Shown here: piece after piece, positions 27,245-35,048 of the stretch
How the letters are laid out: every line of letters begins with the position of its first letter
How positions within the stretch are numbered: the stretch's first letter is position 1
DNA from: Micromonospora zingiberis
GTDB taxonomy: Bacteria > Actinomycetota > Actinomycetes > Mycobacteriales > Micromonosporaceae
DNA: 64,000 bases
Reading direction: 5' to 3'
NCBI RefSeq assembly: GCF_004331455.1
Contig: NZ_SJJR01000018.1
Location: 1 to 64,000 of the forward strand
Position numbers and translations under genes: made by a program
The notes under the pieces: model-generated
Told to the model about the DNA's origin: nothing
The model's input: the letters and a program-made list of their open reading frames with translations, nothing else
Databases searched by the model: none

Positions 27245-28465
27245 ATGGCCACGCCACAGACCCCTTACGAAGCGGTGCTGCACGCCGCCCGCGACGTGAC
27301 CAAGCTCGACACGGCGCTCGACGCGGAAATGCTCGGTGCGGCTCTGCTGGGCAGCGTGTACGAGGTCGCGGAGACCGACCGGGAAACGGCGGTACGTGAG
27401 TTCGTGACCGGCTTCCTCGCGGCCACCTCCCGACGGCGGGCCGCTGCGGCGACCACCGTACGCGCGGTGTTCGCCGCCCTCGTGCCGGATGCGACCGGCG
27501 CGGACCGGGTTCGCCCCGGGGCTGCCGCACCGGCCTGGTCGGGTCAGCTCGGCCGGGTGCACCTCACCGGCACCTGGGCGTACGGCGACGTCTACGGTGA
27601 CCAGACCTCCTACCTGGCGACCTTCGCGTACGACGACACCGCCGGTGGGCCGGAGCACGCGCTGATCGCGCTGGTCGACCACAACATCGGCATCGCCAAG
27701 GACGTCTTCGTCGGCGGGCCGGCGAGCCGGATTCTGGACCAGGTCCGGCAGTTGTGCGCCGAGGACGAGTTGACCTGGTTTCGGGAGGAGGACCCGACCC
27801 GGATGCGCGGCGAGGTGAGCCGCCACCTGGCCGTCACCGACCACCTCGGACAGTTGCCGGGGACGACTTCCCTGGCCACGGATCGCGCGTTGGCCGGGGC
27901 TCGGCTGGCGATCCTGCCGGCTGCGAAGGTGCCCCTGCCCGGGCCGTCCGACGATCCGCTGCCGGACGCCGCGCGGGCTGCGGAGATCCGGCGTTTCCTC
28001 GCCTCGCCCGAGGCGAGCCGGGCCGGGTTCGACGACGTCGATGGTGCCGAGTTGGCCTCGCTGCACTTCTGCCTGGGCCTGCTGCTGGACCACGCGGCCA
28101 CCTTCGCCGACGCCGACCCGCTGCGCTGGAGCCCGACGGTGGCCGGGTTCTTCCTGCTCGACTGGGTTCACCGTCGGGCCGTGCTGGACATGGACGACGC
28201 GGCGATGCTGCCTCGGGTGCTGCGTGCCTGGGCCGGGTACGCGGCCCGCAAACGTGGGCTGCCCGCAGCGGCTGCCGCCGGAACGGACACCGCCATCGCC
28301 GAGATGGTGCCGGAGTTCGTCCGGCTCTACGCGACCGGCGAGCGGCGCAGCCCGGCGACCGCCGCCGTCGCCCAACTGATGGCCGACGGCGTCGACCCGG
28401 ACGACCCGGCCGCCCTCGACGCCTGGATCGACGCCAATCGGCACCGCCTCTCCGACGACGGCTGA
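27245..28465 (+). CDS. Conserved hypothetical protein
   Basis: A 406-residue soluble protein without a signal peptide or TM helix. The N-terminal half contains YEAVLHAARDVTKLDTALDAE and a beta-rich HALIALVDHNIGIAKDVFVGGP segment; the C-terminal half is helical (FHCLGLLLDHAATF-like, then RVLRAWAGYAARKRGLP). ATG 27245 lies 58 bases past the second GTPase gene and could be part of the same transcript. I recall such proteins as conserved, unnamed actinobacterial genes; no catalytic motif is evident. Confidence 0.65.
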   Translation: MATPQTPYEAVLHAARDVTKLDTALDAEMLGAALLGSVYEVAETDRETAVREFVTGFLAATSRRRAAAATTVRAVFAALVPDATGADRVRPGAAAPAWSGQLGRVHLTGTWAYGDVYGDQTSYLATFAYDDTAGGPEHALIALVDHNIGIAKDVFVGGPASRILDQVRQLCAEDELTWFREEDPTRMRGEVSRHLAVTDHLGQLPGTTSLATDRALAGARLAILPAAKVPLPGPSDDPLPDAARAAEIRRFLASPEASRAGFDDVDGAELASLHFCLGLLLDHAATFADADPLRWSPTVAGFFLLDWVHRRAVLDMDDAAMLPRVLRAWAGYAARKRGLPAAAAAGTDTAIAEMVPEFVRLYATGERRSPATAAVAQLMADGVDPDDPAALDAWIDANRHRLSDDG

Positions 28466-28584
28466 CCCGGCCCGGCTCAGGTGCCGGCCGCTGGTCCAGT
28501 GGCGTTCCGGCGGCGGTGCGGTATCCAAGCCGTCTCGATACCGCCGTGCCGCCGGAATCAAGCTGTTCAAGCGACGCGGCCTGC

Positions 28585-29214
28585 TCAGCGCAGCAGGACG
28601 AAGACCACCGCCGCGACCAGGCCACCGAGTGCGCCGCCGGTGAGCACCTGGGCGGAGGTGTGGTCGCCCAGCCGGACCCGTGACCAGCCGACCAGCCCGA
28701 GCAACGGGGAGGCGACGAGCAGCCAGGCGCCGAAGGTCACCACCAGCACCACCAGCGTGCCGACGGCGACCGCCGAGTGGATCGACATCTTCCACCAGTG
28801 GCTGACGGTCACCGCCACCACCAGGCCCACCAGTCCGGCGGCGACCAGCGCCAGGACCGGGCGCGGCGCGCCGAGCACCGCGAGCAGGGCCAGCCCGGCG
28901 GCGGCCGAGCCGAGTCCGAACAGCAGCGGGATCCGCCGCTGTTCGCGTACCCGCACGTGGTGATCGGTGAGCCGGCCGCGACGCACCCCGCCGAGGATGT
29001 ACGCCATCGGGATCACACTGACGAAGACGACCGCGAACAGGCCCCACCCCAGACCGCTCATCGCGCCCCGGGCGCTGTGCCAGCCGATCACGACGGTGAG
29101 CAGCGACACCAGGACGGCGGGCGCGGTCAACTCGGTGACGATCCGGGCCAGTCGCAGTCCTGGGCCGGGCCGGGCCGCAGCGACGTCGTGGGCGGCCAGG
29201 TCACCGTCGACCAA
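28585..29214 (-). CDS. PAP2-like lipid phosphatase/transferase membrane protein
   Basis: A 209-residue protein with about six transmembrane helices. The late motif WWKMSIHSAVAVGT followed by WSRVRLGDHTSAQVLTG corresponds to the PAP2 motifs SxxH and SRxxxxxH(D), but the first motif (KxxxxxxRP) appears only as a reduced RVREQRRIP stretch. Members act on isoprenoid or phospholipid phosphates at the membrane. A 5'-terminal TG-rich start leaves some doubt about the N-terminus. It converges on the 27245 gene and stands 51 bases before the stop of the secreted Pro-rich gene. Confidence 0.7.
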   Translation of the reverse strand: MVDGDLAAHDVAAARPGPGLRLARIVTELTAPAVLVSLLTVVIGWHSARGAMSGLGWGLFAVVFVSVIPMAYILGGVRRGRLTDHHVRVREQRRIPLLFGLGSAAAGLALLAVLGAPRPVLALVAAGLVGLVVAVTVSHWWKMSIHSAVAVGTLVVLVVTFGAWLLVASPLLGLVGWSRVRLGDHTSAQVLTGGALGGLVAAVVFVLLR

Positions 29215-29265
29215 GATCCGATCCCCCGCTCCGTCCGACCCGCCGAGGGCGCCGTGGCGCCGCCC

Positions 29266-30189
29266 TCACCGTACCGTCGGCGCCCCGGTGCTTCCCGGTA
29301 GATCCGGGCCTGCTGGTGCGCTCCGGCGGCGGCGCAGGTGGTGCTGCGACCGGCTGCGAGCCCGGTCCGGGGAGGCCGGACGTCCCGCCGCGACGCTGGC
29401 CGGCGACGACGCGGGCAGCGCATCGGTCGGCTCGGCCGGCCCGGCTGGCTCCGCCGAGGCGCTCGGACCGGTGGGCGTGCTCGGGTCCGTCGGCGTGCTG
29501 GGGCTTGCCGAGCTGGACGGGTCGGTGGTGGCCGGCGGGTCGGTGCTGGCCGAGGGGTCGGTCGTGGCCGGCGGATTCGCCGAGGCGCTCGGGTCGGCCC
29601 CGTCCGACGGGGTTGCCGAAACCGTCGGGCTGGCGGAGGCGCTGGGGGTGGGTGACGAGGTCGGTGTGGCCGACGGCGACGGAGATCCGGGCAGCGACCC
29701 GCTCGGCGCGGGTGTCGGAGCCGGGGTCGGCACCGGCACCGGGTTGGTCGAGGGCGGCCAGGGCCGGGGGGAGGTCCGCGGCGGGTCCGCGCGACGCTCC
29801 GGTGTCGCTGCCGAGCGGGTCGGCCCCAGGCCAGGCCGGCCCACCGGGACAACCGGCGGGGCGGCCGGAGCGGTCGACGGCACCGCCGTCGAGGTGGCGG
29901 TGGGGGCGCCGGTGGGCGGCGGCGGGATCACCACCGGTCCGACCGAAGGCGTCGGCATGAACGGCGTACGGCTGTCCGGCAGGGCGGTGCTGCCCACCGT
30001 CGCCGAGCCGGTGCTGATCGCGGCGAGGACCGGCATCGAGGCCGTGCCGGCGAGCAGCGCCACGGTCAACAGGTAGCCCCGGGCGGGACCGGCGGTGCGT
30101 ACGGCGCGATGGGCACCCACCACCCGGCGGTAGCCGCCGGGTGCCCGATGCCGTCCGAGAGTTCCGGCCCCCTCAGCTGGTTCGGACAC
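29266..30189 (-). CDS. Membrane-anchored Pro/Ser/Thr-rich protein
   Basis: A 307-residue protein with a basic N-terminus, one hydrophobic segment (GYLLTVALLAGTASMPVLAAIS, around residue 40) and then about 230 residues of low-complexity Pro/Ser/Thr/Ala sequence, including repeats such as STDPPATTDPS. It ends in an Arg-rich stretch. This looks like a cell-envelope protein with a wall-spanning, possibly glycosylated stalk and no recognisable domain. GTG 30189, six bases after GAGGAG, is preferred to GTG 30192. The repeats may vary in length. Function unknown. Confidence 0.6.
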   Translation of the reverse strand: MSEPAEGAGTLGRHRAPGGYRRVVGAHRAVRTAGPARGYLLTVALLAGTASMPVLAAISTGSATVGSTALPDSRTPFMPTPSVGPVVIPPPPTGAPTATSTAVPSTAPAAPPVVPVGRPGLGPTRSAATPERRADPPRTSPRPWPPSTNPVPVPTPAPTPAPSGSLPGSPSPSATPTSSPTPSASASPTVSATPSDGADPSASANPPATTDPSASTDPPATTDPSSSASPSTPTDPSTPTGPSASAEPAGPAEPTDALPASSPASVAAGRPASPDRARSRSQHHLRRRRSAPAGPDLPGSTGAPTVR

Positions 30190-30287
30190 CACGCACTCCT
30201 CGTCGTCGCCCCGGGCCGGGACCACCTGAGCAGCCCGGCGGACCGCCGAGATTGGATCGGAGGCCCACGCGAAACAGCCTGGGTCAG

Positions 30288-30300
30288 TGACTCTGAGTCA
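30288..30300. promoter_or_regulatory. Perfect palindrome in the 520-bp gap before the E1 alpha gene
   Basis: TGACT-ctg-AGTCA is a perfect 5-3-5 palindrome in the gap 30190-30710, which otherwise contains no convincing gene. It could be an operator for the divergent Pro-rich gene or for the dehydrogenase operon; no regulator is adjacent, so this is only suggestive. Confidence 0.35.
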
Positions 30301-30710
30301 GCCAACCCCTCACCGCGTGTCGAAACGCGTATCTGGCCGAATGGTGACGAACCACCACCGGATCGGCCGGGCGTCGCTGGACCCGACACCTCGGCATTTC
30401 GGGTAACGAAGCGGGCCCGGCCTGGGATGCGGGGCAGGCGGAGTGTGGGACGGCTCACCTGTGATGCGAATATGGAGCCACGGCGGCAGCGCAGCCGCGA
30501 CCTCCGCGCACCCACGCGGTAGGCGCGACTGGGCGTCGGCGCTCCCCGAACCGGGTTCGGCCATGAATCCGGCTCAACACCGCGCGGCAACCCCCACCGG
30601 GGCTAGGCGCGGTCGCCAGGAACCGATCCCGGCACCAGCCGGGACGGGCGCACGAGTCGCGCGGCCGGGTGACCCCCCGGTGCCGACGCAGACACGACAG
30701 GGAGAGACGG

Positions 30711-31886
30711 ATGGCAAAGGGCGACCCCGGGGCCAGCACCCGCGGCCGGCGAGCCGCACCCCGATCCAGGAAGGCCGCGACCGGCGACCCGGAACTGGTG
30801 CAGCTGCTCACCCCCACGGGTGAGCGGATCGAGAGCGTCACCGGCCCGGACGGCACGGAATACCGCGTCGACTTCACCGACGAGGAGTACCGCGGCCTCT
30901 ACCGCGACCTGGTACTGGTCCGGAAACTGGACGCGGAGGCGACGGCCCTGCAACGACAGGGCGAGCTGGGCATCTGGGCGAGCCTGCTCGGCCAGGAGGC
31001 GGCGCAGGTCGGCTCGGGCCGGGCCCTGCGTACGCAGGACATGGCGTTCCCCACCTACCGCGAGCACGGCGTGCTCTACTGCCGTGGCATCGACCCGATC
31101 ATGCCGCTGGGGCTGTTCCGCGGCGTGGACCAGGGCGGGTGGGATCCGAACGAGTTCAAGTTCAACATGTACACGATCGTGATCGGGGCGCAGACCCTGC
31201 ACGCGACCGGTTACGCCATGGGCGTCGCGATGGACGGCAAGACCGGCACCGACGACGGTGAGGCGGTGATCGCCTACTTCGGCGACGGCGCCACCAGCCA
31301 GGGCGACGTCAACGAGGCGTTCGTCTGGGCCGGCGTGTTCAACTCCCCGCTGGTGTTCTTCTGCCAGAACAACCAGTACGCCATCTCCGAGCCGCTGGAG
31401 CGGCAGACCCGCATTCCGCTCTACCGGCGGGCCGCCGGCTTCGGCTTCCCCGGCATCCGGGTGGACGGCAACGACGTGCTGGCCACGTACGCGGTGACCC
31501 GGCACGCGCTGGACAACGCCCGGCACGGGCAGGGCCCGAGCCTGATCGAGGCGTACACCTACCGGATGGGGGCGCACACCACCTCCGACGACCCGACCCG
31601 TTACCGGATCGCCAGCGAGGTCGAGGCCTGGCAGGCCAAGGACCCGATCGCCCGGATGAAGGCGTTCCTGGAGCGGGAGCAGATCGCCGACAGCGACTTC
31701 TTCGCCGAGGTCGACGAGCAGGCCCGCCGGGAGGCGATCGAGCTGCGCGAGCGGGTGCTGGCCATGCCGAACCCGGAGCCGGTCACCATGTTCGACCACG
31801 TCTATCCCAACGGGTCGCCGCTGCTCGACGAGCAGCGTGCGCAGTTCAACAAGTACTTCGACTCGTTCGAGGGGAGCACCCACTGA
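30711..31886 (+). CDS. 2-oxoacid dehydrogenase E1 component, alpha subunit
   Basis: A 391-residue thiamine diphosphate enzyme subunit that decarboxylates a 2-oxoacid and passes the acyl group to the E2 lipoyl arm. The TPP motif runs from GDGATSQGDVNEAF to CQNNQYA (about 195-235), and the phosphorylation-loop region YRMGAHTTSDDPTRYR near 300 resembles branched-chain (BCKDH) E1 alpha more than pyruvate E1. ATG 30711 follows GGGAGAGA. First gene of an E1a-E1b-E2 operon resembling actinobacterial bkdABC; the E3 subunit is not here. Substrate choice between branched-chain 2-oxoacids and pyruvate is inferred. Confidence 0.92.
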   Translation: MAKGDPGASTRGRRAAPRSRKAATGDPELVQLLTPTGERIESVTGPDGTEYRVDFTDEEYRGLYRDLVLVRKLDAEATALQRQGELGIWASLLGQEAAQVGSGRALRTQDMAFPTYREHGVLYCRGIDPIMPLGLFRGVDQGGWDPNEFKFNMYTIVIGAQTLHATGYAMGVAMDGKTGTDDGEAVIAYFGDGATSQGDVNEAFVWAGVFNSPLVFFCQNNQYAISEPLERQTRIPLYRRAAGFGFPGIRVDGNDVLATYAVTRHALDNARHGQGPSLIEAYTYRMGAHTTSDDPTRYRIASEVEAWQAKDPIARMKAFLEREQIADSDFFAEVDEQARREAIELRERVLAMPNPEPVTMFDHVYPNGSPLLDEQRAQFNKYFDSFEGSTH

Positions 31887-32875
31887 TGGCCACGGAGACG
31901 CTCACCCTCGGCAAGGCCCTCAACGCCGGCCTGCGCAAGGCCCTGGAGAACGACCCGAAGGTCGTCATCATGGGCGAGGACGTCGGCAAGCTCGGCGGCG
32001 TCTTCCGGATCACCGACGGGTTGCAGAAGGACTTCGGCGACCAGCGGGTGATCGACACCCCGCTCGCCGAGTCCGGCATCATCGGCACCGCGGTCGGCCT
32101 GGCCATCCGGGGCTACCGGCCGGTCTGCGAGATCCAGTTCGACGGCTTCGTCTACCCGGCGTACGACCAGATCGTGTCGCAGGTGGCGAAGATGCACTAC
32201 CGCTCGCGCGGCAAGCTGAACATCCCGATGGTCATCCGGATCCCGTTCGGTGGCGGCATCGGTGCGGTGGAGCACCACTCGGAGTCACCCGAGGCGTACT
32301 TCGCGCACACCGCCGGCCTCAAGGTCGTCTCCTGCGCCAACCCGCAGGACGCGTACGTGATGATCCAGCAGGCCATCGCCTCGGACGACCCGATCGTCTT
32401 CCTGGAGCCGAAGCGACGCTACTGGGAGAAGGGGCAGGTCGACCTGGACGCCCCGCTGTCCGGGGCGTACCCGCTGCACTCGGCGCGGGTGGCGCGGGCC
32501 GGCACGGACGTCACCCTGCTGGCGTACGGCCCGATGGTGCGGACCTGCCTGGACGCGGCGACCGCCGCCGCCGAGGACGGCCGCAACCTGGAGGTCATCG
32601 ACCTGCGCACGCTCTCCCCGCTGGACCTCGGGGTGGTGTACGAGTCGGTGCGGCGCACCGGCCGCGCGGTGGTGGTGCACGAGGCACCGTCCAACGTCGG
32701 CCTGGGCGCCGAGATCGCCGCCCGGATCACCGAGGAGTGCTTCTACTCGCTGGAGTCGCCGGTGCTGCGGGTGGCCGGCTTCGACACCCCCTACCCGGCC
32801 GCCCGGGTGGAGGAGGAGTACCTGCCCGACCTCGACCGGGTGCTCGACGCCGTCGACCGCACCTTCGGCTGGTGA
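31886..32875 (+). CDS. 2-oxoacid dehydrogenase E1 component, beta subunit
   Basis: A 329-residue partner of E1 alpha, with the transketolase pyrimidine-binding domain (MGEDVGKLGGVFRITDGL near residue 30, DTPLAESGIIGTAVGLA near 57, GGGIGAVEHHSESPE near 125) and the C-terminal transketolase domain (EVIDLRTLSPLD near 235). The E in LAESGIIG is the conserved TPP-activating glutamate region. Its ATG overlaps the E1 alpha stop (TGATG), so translation is coupled. The AVEHHS segment fits branched-chain E1 beta. Confidence 0.93.
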   Translation: MATETLTLGKALNAGLRKALENDPKVVIMGEDVGKLGGVFRITDGLQKDFGDQRVIDTPLAESGIIGTAVGLAIRGYRPVCEIQFDGFVYPAYDQIVSQVAKMHYRSRGKLNIPMVIRIPFGGGIGAVEHHSESPEAYFAHTAGLKVVSCANPQDAYVMIQQAIASDDPIVFLEPKRRYWEKGQVDLDAPLSGAYPLHSARVARAGTDVTLLAYGPMVRTCLDAATAAAEDGRNLEVIDLRTLSPLDLGVVYESVRRTGRAVVVHEAPSNVGLGAEIAARITEECFYSLESPVLRVAGFDTPYPAARVEEEYLPDLDRVLDAVDRTFGW

Positions 32876-32880
32876 GCGGG

Positions 32881-34353
32881 ATGTCCCGGATCAAAGAATT
32901 CAACCTGCCCGACCTGGGTGAGGGCCTGACCGAGGGCGAGATCCTCGCCTGGCTGGTCAAGGTGGGCGACACCATCGAGCTGAACCAGCCGATCGTCGAG
33001 GTGGAAACCGCCAAGGCGGCGGTGGAGATCCCGGCGAAGTGGGCCGGCCAGGTGCAGGCGATCTTCCACCCGGAGGGCACCACGGTCGAGGTCGGTACCC
33101 CGATCATCGCGATCGACACCGAACCGGGCGCCGGACCGGTCGAGTCCTCGGCCACCGACCTGCCCACCCCGTCGGCGGCCTCGCTGGCCGCTGTCGAGGT
33201 CGCCCCGGCTGAGGGCGCGGTCGAGCCGGGCCTGATCGGTGGGCCCGCACCGGGTGGTCGTACCGCCGTTCTGGTCGGTTACGGCCCGCGTACCACCGCC
33301 GCCAAGCGCCGTCCCCGCAAGGGTGCGGCCCCGGCGGCTGCGGTGCCGGCCGCCGCGGTCGCGGCGCCCGTCGCGCCGGTCGCGGCGCCGGTCGCGCCGG
33401 TGCCGGTCCCGGCCGCGCCGGTGTCACCCGTCCCGGCGGTGAACGGCAACGGTCACCTCGCCGGTCCGGTGCTGGCCAAGCCGCCGGTACGCAAGCTCGC
33501 CAAGGATCTCGGCGTCGACCTGCGTACGCTGACCGGCTCGGGCCCGCTCGGCTCGATCACCCGGGAGGACGTACAGCGGGCGGCGTCGGCACCGGCGGCG
33601 GCCGAGCCGCTGACGGCGGGCGCGCCGGCCACCTCCGCCGCGAGCTTCGGTGCCGACCGCGAGCAGCGCATCCCCGTCAAGGGGGTACGCAAGCTCACCG
33701 CCGAGAACATGTCCCGCTCGGCGTTCACCGCCCCGCACGTCACCGAGTTCCTCACCGTTGACGTGACCCGGGCGATGAAGGCCCTGGACCGGTTGCGTGA
33801 CCGGCGGGAGTGGCGCGACGTACGGGTTTCGCCGCTGCTGCTGGTGGCGAAGGCGGTGCTGCTGGCGGTCAAGCGGCATCCGATGGTCAACTCCTCCTGG
33901 GCCGGCGACGAGATCGTCGTCAAGGAGTACGTCAACCTGGGCATCGCAGCGGCCACCGAGCGCGGGCTGATCGTGCCGAACATCAAGGACGCCGGCCGAC
34001 TGAGTCTGCGCGAGCTGGCGGACGCGATGACCAACCTGGTGCAGACGGCCAAGACCGGCAAGACCTCGCCGGCCGACATGTCGGGCGGCACCCTGACCAT
34101 CACCAACGTCGGGGTCTTCGGGGTGGACACCGGTACGCCGATCCTGCCGCCGGGTGAGTCGGCGATCCTGGCCTTCGGCGCGGTACGCGAGCTGCCCTGG
34201 GTGCACAAGGGCAAGGTCAAGCCACGCCTGGTCACCACGCTCGGCCTCTCCTTCGACCACCGGATCATCGACGGTGAGCTGGGCTCGAAGTTCCTGCGCG
34301 ACATCGGCGACTTCCTCGCCGATCCGGAGGCGGCACTGCTCGCCTGGACCTGA
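32881..34353 (+). CDS. Dihydrolipoamide acyltransferase (E2)
   Basis: A 490-residue E2 core of the complex. Residues 5-80 form the lipoyl domain with the target lysine in VEVETAKAAVEIP. An Ala/Pro-rich linker follows (about 100-190, largely VAAPVAPVPVP), then the peripheral subunit-binding domain (VRKLAKDLGVDLRTLTGSG, about 205-240), and a catalytic domain ending in the active-site FDHRIIDG near residue 460. Start ATG 32881, or GTG 32872 which overlaps the E1 beta stop. No E3 gene follows; a terminator does. Confidence 0.94.
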   Translation: MSRIKEFNLPDLGEGLTEGEILAWLVKVGDTIELNQPIVEVETAKAAVEIPAKWAGQVQAIFHPEGTTVEVGTPIIAIDTEPGAGPVESSATDLPTPSAASLAAVEVAPAEGAVEPGLIGGPAPGGRTAVLVGYGPRTTAAKRRPRKGAAPAAAVPAAAVAAPVAPVAAPVAPVPVPAAPVSPVPAVNGNGHLAGPVLAKPPVRKLAKDLGVDLRTLTGSGPLGSITREDVQRAASAPAAAEPLTAGAPATSAASFGADREQRIPVKGVRKLTAENMSRSAFTAPHVTEFLTVDVTRAMKALDRLRDRREWRDVRVSPLLLVAKAVLLAVKRHPMVNSSWAGDEIVVKEYVNLGIAAATERGLIVPNIKDAGRLSLRELADAMTNLVQTAKTGKTSPADMSGGTLTITNVGVFGVDTGTPILPPGESAILAFGAVRELPWVHKGKVKPRLVTTLGLSFDHRIIDGELGSKFLRDIGDFLADPEAALLAWT

Positions 34354-34365
34354 CGCAGCACGACG

Positions 34366-34407
34366 ACGGCCGGTGTGCCACGGGTGAACGCCCGGCACAC
34401 CGGCCGT
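34366..34407 (+). terminator. Terminator of the E1-E2 operon
   Basis: A perfect 14-bp stem, ACGGCCGGTGTGCC (34366-34379) against GGCACACCGGCCGT (34394-34407), 13 bases after the E2 stop. Confidence 0.9.
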
Positions 34408-34567
34408 TGCCGTTGGACGAAGAAAGCCGGTCCACGCTCCGCCGCGTACCTACGATTCTTAGGCCGGTGTTGCAGCTCACCTAATAATCGTTGGATCCTG
34501 GTGCCGTTTTGCGCTTCAATGGACTCAACGACGGGCCGACAACCGAATAGCCAGGAGGAGACCCCCA

Positions 34568-34705
34568 ATGAGCATGATCGAGCGAATCCGTAACCGCCGC
34601 GACGCCAACCGCCGCGCCCGCGCCATCGAGCGGGCCCTGCGTTCCGCGAGCTCGCCTGCGGTCCGCGACGAGATCCTCGCCATCGCCCAGCGTCACATGC
34701 ACTGA
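34568..34705 (+). CDS. Conserved 45-residue basic small protein
   Basis: A 45-residue basic protein, MSMIERIRNRRDANRRARAI at the start and ending EILAIAQRHMH. ATG 34568 is preceded by a strong GGAGGAG at seven bases, and a perfect terminator follows the stop, so the unit is a complete small gene. The helix-forming Arg/Ala composition (RxxRRARAIERAL) suggests an amphipathic helix that could bind nucleic acid or membrane. I recall near-identical short ORFs in other actinobacteria, but know of no function. It is easily missed because of its length. Confidence 0.75.
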   Translation: MSMIERIRNRRDANRRARAIERALRSASSPAVRDEILAIAQRHMH

Positions 34706-34737
34706 CGCTCCACGACGTTATCCGCCCTCCTCCAGAT

Positions 34738-34770
34738 CGACGCCCCGCCCGGCCACCGGGCGGGGCGTCG
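34738..34770 (+). terminator. Terminator of the 45-residue protein gene
   Basis: A perfect 15-bp stem, CGACGCCCCGCCCGG (34738-34752) against CCGGGCGGGGCGTCG (34756-34770), with a 3-base loop. Beyond it, 34771-35048 holds no confident gene; a 59-codon frame from ATG 34873 overlaps the next start (see findings). Confidence 0.9.
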
Positions 34771-35048
34771 GCGTTGCGCCCGGCCGCTGGCACCGGGATA
34801 CCGCCCCGACGCAGCGCCCGGTACGGTGGGGCACGGTCGTCATCCGTGGTCGGGGACAGGTTGGGGCGATAGATGCACCTCGACACCGCCCAGCGACGGA
34901 CAGTGACGATCAATGCTCCCCGGAAGCCCCTCGAAAGGTCACCGGGATACGGTGCGGGGAGCCGGCACGGCCGGTACGCCGGCACCGCCGGCTGCCCGGC
35001 CGAGACGATCGGCGACGGCGGCCGACATGTGATGGAGGAGGCGCACGC

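Noticed and set aside
29210..29220. Additional copy of repeat family B (ACCAAGATCCG)
   Set aside because: Only 11 bases match, with no opposite arm nearby.
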